Origin: Salinisphaera hydrothermalis
GTDB lineage: Bacteria; Pseudomonadota; Gammaproteobacteria; Nevskiales; Salinisphaeraceae
Reading direction: 5' to 3' (one strand)
DNA length: 64,000 nt
Assembly (NCBI RefSeq): GCF_040361195.1
Contig: NZ_APNE01000020.1
In this document: one piece after another, positions 45,489 to 52,858 of the stretch
How positions within the stretch are numbered: the first letter of the stretch is position 1
How the letters are laid out: every line of letters begins with the position of its first letter
Notes under the pieces: generated by a model
Told to the model about the DNA's origin: nothing
What the model saw: only the letters and a program-made list of their open reading frames with translations
The model's database searches: none
Position numbers and translations under genes: made by a program

Positions 45489-46888
45489 GCCGCGCGATCT
45501 GCTGGTTCAAGAACGATCTTCGGATAGACGACAACCCCGCGCTGACGTCCGCTGCGCGGGCGGGGGCATTACTCGCGGTTTATTGCCTGGAAGCACGATG
45601 CGCGGGTGACAGCGCCTACGGGGCGCCGCGAATGGGCGCACACCGCCGCGATTTTATCGCGCAAGCACTGGCGGCATTGCACGAGCGCCTAGCCAGCCTG
45701 GGCGTTCGGCTTGTGGTGGCCGTCGGCGAGCCCGAGGACGTAATGGTGCGCCTGGCCGTCAAAAACGGCGTGGATTCGGTGTGGACCGTGGCAGAAATCG
45801 CACCCGAGGAAAGATGCCAGATGCAACGCGTACGCGATGCGCTCGCGCGTGTCGACGTCACGTTGTACGAAACCCGCCCGAATACACTGCACGCTCGGGA
45901 CGAGCTGCCGTTCGAGCTGGCAGAAATGCCCCGCGTGTTCACGCGGTTCCGCCGCCGTATCGAGCGGGCCGCGCGTCCGGCGCCCCCGATCGATCCGCCG
46001 GACTGGTGCCGCGGTATCGAGGATCCGGATTTGTCCGGGGTGGCGTGGGTCGATTCCAGCGACCCGCCGGCGACCGACGTGCCGTTCGTCGGGGGCGAGG
46101 ATGTGGCCCGGGCTCGTTTGTCGCACTACCTCTGGCAGACGCGGGCCGTGACTCACTATAAGCAGACTCGTAACCGGCTGTTGGGCGAGCATTTCTCGTC
46201 GAAGCTCTCGCCGTGGCTCGCAAGCGGTTGTTTGTCGGTTCGGCGGGTCGCGGACGAATTATCGCGCTTTGAATCCTCGGTGCTCGCCAATGAATCGACG
46301 TACTGGCTGATGCTCGAGCTGCGTTGGCGTGAATTTTTCTACTGGGTCCTCGCGCGCCATGGCGTGCGCTTGTTCGCGCGTAGCGGGCTGCTCGACCGCC
46401 ATGATCGTCCGGACGCTGTCGATGCTGCCGTCATCGATGCTTGGAAAGCTGGGCGGACGGGTATGCCGTTTGTCGATGCCAATATGCGGGAACTGGCCGC
46501 GACCGGCTACATGTCCAATCGCGGCCGCCAAAACGTGGCCAGCTATTTCATCCGTGATCTGCGTCAGGACTGGCGCTGGGGCGCGGCCTGGTTCGAGGCA
46601 CAGCTCGTCGATTACGACGTCGCCAGCAACTGGGGCAACTGGGCGAATATCGCCGGTGTGGGCACCGACAAGCGCGACGAAGGGTTCAACGTAATGTCTC
46701 AGGCGCTGCATTACGACGGTGAGGCCGAATATGTCAGCTACTGGATCCCCGAACTGCGTGCTTTGCCGCGTAAGCAGCGCCACGCCCCCTGGCTGGCCGA
46801 GGCCGACCAACTCGCCGATACCGGCTACCCGCGGCTGACGACTATTCCCCCGGCCTGGCGCGATCTGGTGCCGTCGGCATCCGTCTAG
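45485..46888 (+). CDS. DASH-type cryptochrome/photolyase
   Basis: A 467-residue FAD photoreceptor. The N-terminal photolyase alpha/beta domain starts SRAICWFKNDLRIDDNPALT. The helical FAD domain has WLASGCLSVRRVADEL, LELRWREFFYWVLARHG, GRTGMPFVDANMRELAATGY and NRGRQNVASYF, with DYDVASNWGNWANIAGVGTD (key part NWGNW). This fits CRY-DASH, which repairs cyclobutane dimers in single-stranded DNA and may signal. Downstream of DUF2256. Confidence 0.93.
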   Translation: MSRAICWFKNDLRIDDNPALTSAARAGALLAVYCLEARCAGDSAYGAPRMGAHRRDFIAQALAALHERLASLGVRLVVAVGEPEDVMVRLAVKNGVDSVWTVAEIAPEERCQMQRVRDALARVDVTLYETRPNTLHARDELPFELAEMPRVFTRFRRRIERAARPAPPIDPPDWCRGIEDPDLSGVAWVDSSDPPATDVPFVGGEDVARARLSHYLWQTRAVTHYKQTRNRLLGEHFSSKLSPWLASGCLSVRRVADELSRFESSVLANESTYWLMLELRWREFFYWVLARHGVRLFARSGLLDRHDRPDAVDAAVIDAWKAGRTGMPFVDANMRELAATGYMSNRGRQNVASYFIRDLRQDWRWGAAWFEAQLVDYDVASNWGNWANIAGVGTDKRDEGFNVMSQALHYDGEAEYVSYWIPELRALPRKQRHAPWLAEADQLADTGYPRLTTIPPAWRDLVPSASV

Positions 46889-46895
46889 CTAGGCC

Positions 46896-47351
46896 CTAGT
46901 GATCTTCGAGCTTGTCGATCAGCGTCATCACCCGGACCTTGAGCTCGCGCGACTGTTCGCGTGTCAGCTCCATCCGGCAGAGTAATTCGTCCTGAATGTT
47001 TCGAGCCTGCGATTTGAGGCTGGCGCCGTGCTCGGTCAGATGAATGAGCACGCGCCGCTCATCGTTGTTATCCCGCTGCCGCGTGACCATGCCGGCCTTT
47101 TCCATGCGTTTGAGCAAAGGCGTGAGCGTGCCGCTGTCCAGATATAACGCCTGGCCCAGTTCGCCTACCGAGCGCGGGGCGGCTTCCCAAAGCACCAGCA
47201 TCACCAGATACTGAACATAAGTGAGCCCCAGCGGCTCGAGCAACGGGCGATACGCTCGAGTTATTCGATGTGTCGCGGTATACAACGCGAAGCACAACTG
47301 GTCGTCGAGCGCCGGAAAGTCGGCGTCTACAGGCGCGGATTGGGCGGTCAT
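46896..47351 (-). CDS. ohrR: OhrR-like MarR regulator
   Basis: A 151-residue MarR-family regulator. The sensing Cys20 lies in the OhrR-type LDDQLCFALYTATHRITRAY. The winged helix holds SVGELGQALYLDSGTLTPLL and a DNNDERRVL wing. OhrR senses organic hydroperoxides and represses ohr. No ohr gene adjoins; the OsmC gene is 14 kb away. Convergent with the cryptochrome (7-bp gap). Confidence 0.87.
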   Translation of the reverse strand: MTAQSAPVDADFPALDDQLCFALYTATHRITRAYRPLLEPLGLTYVQYLVMLVLWEAAPRSVGELGQALYLDSGTLTPLLKRMEKAGMVTRQRDNNDERRVLIHLTEHGASLKSQARNIQDELLCRMELTREQSRELKVRVMTLIDKLEDH

Positions 47352-47441
47352 GGCGAACTCATCCTCAATGTATATGCGCCGGTATTGTGCGCTGTACAGG
47401 TAGGCGGCGTCATCTTTGTGGAAAAACGCCGCCCGCCGTAA

Positions 47442-48434
47442 TCAGGTCGATAGCGCGTCGGCGACCAGCGCGTACGAACGAAGTCGAGCTTCGGCGTCGT
47501 GAATGTTGGACACGATCATCAACTCGTCGGCACGGGTGCGGCTCGCGACGTCCTCAAGGCCGGCGCGCACCGTTTCGGGGGAGCCGATGATATGGCGCGC
47601 GCGGTTTTCCTTGATCGCATTGCACTCGATATCGCTGTAGGAATAGGCATGGGCCTCGGCCGGTGATGGCAGCGGCAGGAATTGTCCTTTGCGCAACCGT
47701 AGCCACATCAGATCGACCGTGGCGGCCAGTTCCTCGGCTTCTTCGTCGGTCGGCGCGCAGATGACCGATACACCCAGGATGGTATGTGGCTGGCTGAATT
47801 GCGCTGATGGTTCGAACGCATAGCGATAGCGTTCGAGCGCGGGTTCGGCCGGCATCGGGCTGAAATGGCTGGCAAAGCTATAGCCGTAGCCTCCGGCGCC
47901 TGCCATATCGGCACTTGCGCCCGACGAGCCGAGAATCCAAATTGGCGGTAGCGGTACATCCTCGGGCACGACCTTGACCCCGGCATAGGGGTGGTCGGCG
48001 GCGTAGCGGTCCTCCGAGAGCGAGCGCATTTCGTCGAGCATTTCGGCGAAGTGCTCGCCCGAGCGGGCGTGCAATGCCCGATTGGCACGCATATCCGAAC
48101 CCGGCGCACGTCCGAGACCCAGGTCTACACGGCCAGGGTAGAGGGCCTCCAGCGTGCGGAAGTGCTCCGCGACCCGCATCGGGGCATGGTTGGGCAACAT
48201 GATGCCGCCGGAGCCGATCCGGATACGCTCGGTCAGCGCGCCGATCCGGGATAATAGAACTTCCGGCGAAGAACTGGCGATCGCCGGCATACTGTGGTGC
48301 TCGGAGATCCAGTAGCGCTTATAGCCGTGACTCTCGGCCAGCATCGCGAGATCGATGCTGTCGCGGACGGCTTGCGAGGGCGCCGTGCCGCTCGGGACCG
48401 GGACCAGATCGAGCACGGAAAGATCAATGGACAT
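47442..48434 (-). CDS. Luciferase-like (LLM) flavin-dependent oxidoreductase
   Basis: A 330-residue TIM-barrel flavoprotein of the bacterial luciferase family, group opening SVLDLVPVPSGTAPSQAVRD. It contains YWISEHHSMPAIASSSPEVL, IRIGSGGIMLPNHAPMRVAE and LGLGRAPGSD. It probably uses reduced FMN from a separate reductase. Substrate unknown; no luxB partner. Confidence 0.9.
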   Translation of the reverse strand: MSIDLSVLDLVPVPSGTAPSQAVRDSIDLAMLAESHGYKRYWISEHHSMPAIASSSPEVLLSRIGALTERIRIGSGGIMLPNHAPMRVAEHFRTLEALYPGRVDLGLGRAPGSDMRANRALHARSGEHFAEMLDEMRSLSEDRYAADHPYAGVKVVPEDVPLPPIWILGSSGASADMAGAGGYGYSFASHFSPMPAEPALERYRYAFEPSAQFSQPHTILGVSVICAPTDEEAEELAATVDLMWLRLRKGQFLPLPSPAEAHAYSYSDIECNAIKENRARHIIGSPETVRAGLEDVASRTRADELMIVSNIHDAEARLRSYALVADALST

Positions 48435-48516
48435 GACAAGTTACGAAGTCGTGATTCGATATCGATCACGATGGGGGCGCACCCGCCGATTTCATAGGGC
48501 GCGCCCGCAACCGCCG

Positions 48517-48678
48517 TCAGTCCCGTGTCGCAATGATATAGACGGCATGCACGACGCCAGGGATGTAACCGAGCAGCGTCAACAGAATATTGATCCAGAA
48601 TTGAAGACCGATGCCGACCTGGAGAAATACGCCGACCGGCGGCAACAGGATCGACAGCAAGATACGAATGAGGTCCAT
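48517..48678 (-). CDS. yqaE: YqaE/Pmp3-family small membrane protein
   Basis: A 53-residue two-helix membrane protein: MDLIRILLSILLPPVGVFLQ, then GLQFWINILLTLLGYIPGVV. This is the UPF0057/Pmp3 pattern. Homologues are induced by salt or membrane stress and affect membrane potential. Shorter than most annotation cut-offs. Confidence 0.88.
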   Translation of the reverse strand: MDLIRILLSILLPPVGVFLQVGIGLQFWINILLTLLGYIPGVVHAVYIIATRD

Positions 48679-48838
48679 GGTGTTTCGTGGAAGCCTTGGG
48701 TAACAGACTTACAGTTTGATGTTACCGCTACGACCGCGGCTGAACGAAGCGCAGCGCTTTCCATTCATTCTGTTCAGATTTGGTTAAACGCTCAGGTATA
48801 GGCTTACGCTCAAGTCTCGAAAAGACAGGGTGACGAAC

Positions 48839-49180
48839 ATGCGTAGCAAGCACATTATTCCGTGGGTCGTGGCGTTGACATTAGCGGGTGGCAGCTCGGC
48901 CGCCATGGCCAGCGATACCTTCAATAACGCGCTGGGCGGCGGTCTGGGCGGCGCCATTGGTGCGGCGATTGGCGGTTCCATGGGGGGGCAGACCGGCGCC
49001 GTGATCGGCGGCGGCCTCGGCGGCGCCGGTGGCGCGATTCTCGCCGGCAAATACAACGAGCATGATGACGACCATTATCGCGGTCGCGACTGGGATCATC
49101 GCCGTCGTGACGTCCATTACGGGCACCGCGATCACGATCGGTGGCGTCATCATGGCTGGGATCGGCGCGACTGGCGCTAG
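48839..49180 (+). CDS. Periplasmic glycine-zipper protein with His/Asp-rich tail
   Basis: A 113-residue protein with signal MRSKHIIPWVVALTLAGGSS (cleaving after AMA), a glycine-zipper core of alternating GGxxGG (GGGLGGAIGAAIGGSMGG) and a tail rich in Asp, His and Arg. It resembles small envelope stress proteins. Start ATG at 48839 has AGGG 8 bases upstream; GTG at 48830 is possible. The TAG stop is shared with family B copy 3. Confidence 0.8.
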   Translation: MRSKHIIPWVVALTLAGGSSAAMASDTFNNALGGGLGGAIGAAIGGSMGGQTGAVIGGGLGGAGGAILAGKYNEHDDDHYRGRDWDHRRRDVHYGHRDHDRWRHHGWDRRDWR

Positions 49181-49449
49181 GGTCTGTTGAGGTTTCGTGC
49201 GAGCGCCGCGTTGGCGTCCGCAAATCGTGTCCGGCAAGGCGCGAGTCGCCGAGTCGTGGCGTGCCACGCCCCAGCCTCGCAACGCGGCCGGGCGCGATTT
49301 GCGGCCCAACCCGAAGGGACAAGCGCTGTTTTGCGGCAATCCAGCGTTGTCGCTCTCTCGCGTAGGCCCACTACGCCACGTTCGCTACGCCTCGTCTTGC
49401 CGCAAAACAGCGCTTGGCGCGGACTCGCACGAAACCCTCAACAGACCCT
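49179..49449. repeat. Family B palindromic element, copy 3 (271 bp)
   Basis: The ends start AGGGTCTGTTGAGGTTTC and finish with their complement with one extra C in the right arm. The inner perfect arms (CGCTGTTTTGCGGCAA with complement) are as in copy 1. The element starts on the second base of the TAG stop of the glycine-zipper gene and separates that gene from its terminator at 49504. Confidence 0.85.
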
Positions 49450-49503
49450 GGCGATTTCCGCGCACCGGCCCGGTCGGCGCGGCTGGCGATGGCTGATTGT
49501 TCA

Positions 49504-49539
49504 AAAGGCCGTGCGGTTTCGCCGCGCGGCCTTTTTTTG
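49504..49539 (+). terminator. Rho-independent terminator
   Basis: A 14-bp stem (49504-49517 with 49523-49536, one G-U pair) with a five-base TTTCG loop and a T run to 49539. It probably terminates the glycine-zipper gene, from which it is separated by family B copy 3. Confidence 0.85.
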
Positions 49540-50014
49540 AGTGGCATTAAGGTTATCGCGTTCGGCTAATCCTGACAGTTCAGGGTTGAGTGCTCGCCAA
49601 TTGCTCGGTGTGTCGTTTGGGTGAGAACGCATACCAAGGAGAAACGGAGGAAAGTCTCGTTCCTCCGTCTTCGCCGATCTTCGGTTTCGTGCTGTAGCGC
49701 GAGTCGCCATGCTTGCTTGATCAAGATGACGTAATCCAGGGGCCACAGCACCCGGTCCTGTGCTGGGGTCACCGTCGCAGTGCAACGAGACCACACTACA
49801 AACAAAACACCTCAGGGTTTTACGTATCCCCGGCCCTTGGCGCCGTATCCGACGCATTGTCGATCGCCGCGATCGTCAGATCAGCCCACCCAGTGGTGCG
49901 TGTCGCCGATGGGGTGGGTGGGCCGAGTTGCCGGCAGCGGTCCGGGCGACCCCGGCGGCCCATGCGTCATGCGTCGAGCGGTTGCCGATCAAGCCAGGCT
50001 GTGCTCGTTGCTCT
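49540..50014. other. Gene-free region with a 9-bp hairpin
   Basis: I see no convincing gene here. A perfect inverted repeat ACGGAGGAA-N7-TTCCTCCGT lies at 49644-49668, without a T run. The rest is less biased in codon periodicity than neighbouring coding regions. It could be decayed sequence or hold a small RNA. Confidence 0.5.
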
Positions 50015-50284
50015 AGGGCATGTTGTCACGAGAGACGCCACCGCATGAGGGCCGCCCATCGTGTCAGGCAAGGCGCATGCCGCCGAGCGTGGCGGGCCCA
50101 CGGTCAAGGCATGCAACGCCGCCCGGCGCGGTGGGCGGGCCTCACCCGCAGGGCCCGTGCCCGTGAGCCGGCAATCCGGCGTTATCGTTCGCTCACGTGG
50201 CCCGGCCACGCGACGCTCACGATGCCTTGTCTTGCCACCTCACGGGCGCGGGTGCGGCGGGGTATCTCATGACGACATCACCTA
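50015..50284. repeat. Diverged family B-like element, copy 4 (270 bp)
   Basis: The ends are imperfect inverted repeats: AGGGCATGTTGTCAC at the left and a related complement ending CACCTAG at the right (about 13 of 17 pair). The interior shares family B phrases such as GTGTCAGGCAAGGCGC, GGCAATCCGGCGTTATCG and CCTTGTCTTGCC. The right end contains the TAG of the M23 peptidase gene. It may be an old or separate subfamily. Confidence 0.6.
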
Positions 50285-51730
50285 GGCGTTGGTCGCGTGA
50301 TGTCGGACCACGCAGAAAATGTTGCTTAGGCTGTGTCGACGAGCCGCACCCACCGGGTCCAGCGCCAGGGTAGCGTTGAGCGAAACCGCGCGGGTACAGC
50401 TGTTGTTGTTGGTCGGGGTCGACGCCGTTTTGGCCAGAAGCGTAGTCGGCGCCGGCGACAGCTTGGCGATCAGCGGCTGAATCTTGTGGGTATAAGCCGC
50501 CAGTTCGCTGTGCGGTAGTGACTGCCCGGCCGGTAGCTTCACGGTCAGCGGGTTGTAAGCCACGCCGTTGCGGCGGATTTCGAAATGCAGATGCGGCCCG
50601 GTTGCTTCGCCGGATTCGCCAACATACCCGATCACCTCACCCTTGGTGACATGCTCGCCGACATGCAGCTTCGAACGGATCTTGTGCATATGGGCGTAGC
50701 GGGTGCTGTAACCGTCGAAATTGGTGAGCTCGACGATACGCCCGTAGCCGTGCATCCAGCCGGCATATTTGACTGTGCCTTCGGCGGCCGCGTGGATCGG
50801 GGTGCCCATGGGCGCGGCCATGTCCACGCCCTTATGCGGTCGTACGTGATGCGTGACCGGATTCATGCGATGCAGATTGAAGGGGCTGCTAATGCGCGTA
50901 TAGGCCACCGGCTTGCGTGTGAAGGCCGGCTTGTAGGAGGTGCCGGTGGTGTCGAAATAACCGAAGTTGCCGTTCGCACCCTTGGCACGAAACGCTTTGT
51001 AGTTATGGTGGTTGGTCGTGATGCTGGCGGCTAACACCGGCCCGGTAGCGATTTGTTGCCCGTCACTGTAGGTTGCGCGATAGACCACGGCAAACTGGTC
51101 GCCCGGATGTAGATGGCGCAGGTTGTGACGATAGCGATAAATCCGGGCCATCTGATCGGCCACGCTCGCGGGGACGCCGTCGGCGGTCATCGAGTGCGAC
51201 AAGGATTTGCCCACCGTGCCGGTGGCGGTGATCTCGCGGGTCTGAGTCGCGCGCTTCTCGATGCTGGCTTGCAGGCGGCCGCCCCGACGGTTCACATGCA
51301 GCGTCTTGATCGAGTTCAATCGATAGCGCAATTCGGCGAGTTTCCCCGTCGGCGTCTTGCGGATTTCCAGCGTGTCTCCGGGGTGAATGTGACGCAGAGC
51401 GTCAGTCGACTTGCCCAGTTTGAGCAGTTTCTGCCACTGGGAGGCGCCTAGCCCGGCGCGCGAGAACACGCCCGAAAGAGTATCGCCGGATCGTACGCTG
51501 ATCTGTTGCCAGGGGGTGATTTGCGGCGTCGTGATCAGACCGAGCGCCTTGGCTGCCTGCATCTGATTGGCAGCGAGCGGCTGGATTTCGAGGTGGGTCT
51601 TTTGTTGGCTGGAAGCGCGGATGCCGGTGCTGTCGGATTTGCCGGGAGAAGCCTGAGCTCCACCGCAAAAACATAAAGTTACACCGAGCGCGCCGGCGGC
51701 ACCGGCACGTAGCACGCGCTTGTGTTGCAT
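50282..51730 (-). CDS. M23 zinc metallopeptidase (MepM/OpgA-like)
   Basis: A 482-residue secreted murein endopeptidase. A signal segment (about 1-28) precedes a LysM/OapA-like region (SVRSGDTLSGVFSRAGLGAS, 78-97) and the LytM peptidase domain (about 275-400). Zinc ligands are His299 and Asp303 in HKGVDMA, and His382 with His380 in GPHLHFEI. It cleaves D,D-crosslinks for cell-wall growth. A tail of about 50 residues past the domain is unusual and ends in copy 4. The ZIP gene is upstream on the same strand. Confidence 0.88.
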   Translation of the reverse strand: MQHKRVLRAGAAGALGVTLCFCGGAQASPGKSDSTGIRASSQQKTHLEIQPLAANQMQAAKALGLITTPQITPWQQISVRSGDTLSGVFSRAGLGASQWQKLLKLGKSTDALRHIHPGDTLEIRKTPTGKLAELRYRLNSIKTLHVNRRGGRLQASIEKRATQTREITATGTVGKSLSHSMTADGVPASVADQMARIYRYRHNLRHLHPGDQFAVVYRATYSDGQQIATGPVLAASITTNHHNYKAFRAKGANGNFGYFDTTGTSYKPAFTRKPVAYTRISSPFNLHRMNPVTHHVRPHKGVDMAAPMGTPIHAAAEGTVKYAGWMHGYGRIVELTNFDGYSTRYAHMHKIRSKLHVGEHVTKGEVIGYVGESGEATGPHLHFEIRRNGVAYNPLTVKLPAGQSLPHSELAAYTHKIQPLIAKLSPAPTTLLAKTASTPTNNNSCTRAVSLNATLALDPVGAARRHSLSNIFCVVRHHATNA

Positions 51731-51862
51731 TCCCAACCCTCGATGACGTGACCGGTCTGTCGTCCGTGCCGGCACCACGCCTGTTTAGCGAAAAAATCAA
51801 ACCCTTCGACCGGCTATCGCCGATAAAGTTTCTTGTTCGTCTGGTTCGTTGCAGCGCCCGGT

Positions 51863-52675
51863 CTAGATGCCGTGTGGCGCTATCCATCCGGTCAAGGCAA
51901 TAGCCATGCCACCCAAGACGAATGCGGCCCAATCCGCAGTATCGTGCGCCCCGGTCTTGGCGCTCGCGGCAAAAAATGCCAGGGCCACAAACAGAAACAA
52001 TCCGGCGGCCGCGCCGAAGATCAGACCGGCAGGCAGGGCCACCGCCGCAGGCATGATTGCAACACAAAGCGCACCGAGTCCAGTCCCCAGGGCCGGAAGT
52101 ACGACTAATATCCGGTGTCCAGGATGGGCCGCCAGGCGCCTGGCAAGCACGTATCCGGCCGGTGCCTTGTGCGCCAGAATCGCGAGCCCTACGCCCCAGC
52201 CGAGAGCCGGCATGAGGGTGTACAACGCGCCCAGTACGATGCCGTCGCAGATCGAATGAAGGGTGAGGGCGCCGAGAATCGAGCGACTCCCCCGGCCCGA
52301 AGCGGCGATTTGCAGGCCTACCCCCACCAGTAGCCCGACGACGAGGCCGATGGCGCCGGTGCGGGCATGTTCAGCCAGTGCATGCGGGACCACCAGCACG
52401 AGCGCCGAGGCGAGCATGGCGCCGGCTGCGGCCGCATCGATGCGCGTGATGAGTCGCGGGTCATGGGGCAGCGCGCTGATGGCGGCGCCGGCCAGAAACG
52501 CAGCGGCACTGAACACGGTCAGCGTCGTCAGCACCCAGAGCCCGTCGCGGCCGGCGGCGACTACCAGCACGAGCCAACATGCCGCGGCGATCAGGCACAG
52601 CGATGGTAGGCCACGCAGGGCCGCGTGATGAGCGGCCGGGGTGATAAACGGAAGGCGCACCATGTCGACGGACAC
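51863..52675 (-). CDS. ZIP-family metal transporter, divergent motif
   Basis: A 270-residue membrane protein with eight predicted helices. TM4 has LHSICDGIVLGAL (His140, Asp144) and TM5 LAILAHKAPAGYVLARR (His169), positioned like the HNxPEG and HEIPxE metal motifs but with Asp for Glu and Lys-Ala-Pro-Ala for the second. So a ZIP-like zinc or divalent-cation importer with changed ligands. Start GTG at 52675 or ATG at 52663. A Zur-like palindrome is just upstream. M23 follows 132 bp later. Confidence 0.78.
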   Translation of the reverse strand: MSVDMVRLPFITPAAHHAALRGLPSLCLIAAACWLVLVVAAGRDGLWVLTTLTVFSAAAFLAGAAISALPHDPRLITRIDAAAAGAMLASALVLVVPHALAEHARTGAIGLVVGLLVGVGLQIAASGRGSRSILGALTLHSICDGIVLGALYTLMPALGWGVGLAILAHKAPAGYVLARRLAAHPGHRILVVLPALGTGLGALCVAIMPAAVALPAGLIFGAAAGLFLFVALAFFAASAKTGAHDTADWAAFVLGGMAIALTGWIAPHGI

Positions 52676-52690
52676 CGTGTTTCAGGTATC

Positions 52691-52703
52691 GTTATAAAAT
52701 AAC
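52691..52703. promoter_or_regulatory. Zur-box-like palindrome
   Basis: A perfect 13-bp palindrome GTTATAAAATAAC lies 15 bp before the ZIP start. Compared with the gammaproteobacterial Zur core GTTATAnTATAAC it differs at one position. It suggests zinc-dependent repression of the ZIP gene and possibly the M23 gene. No zur gene is in the window. Confidence 0.6.
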
Positions 52704-52858
52704 ATAATGAGCCGGCGTGCAAGCTGCGTTATGCGTCTTGTACGCAAAACAGACGACTGGTCAGGGGGATAGCGCGAGGATGCATGCGCGTCGCGACCGT
52801 CCGCCGCGACGCCTTTTAAACCCGCTGATGGGGCAGCCGTGGTGATACTGGATCAATA

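Noticed and set aside
49644..49668. Perfect 9-bp hairpin as a terminator
   Set aside because: No T run and no adjacent gene end; kept only as a note in the gene-free region.
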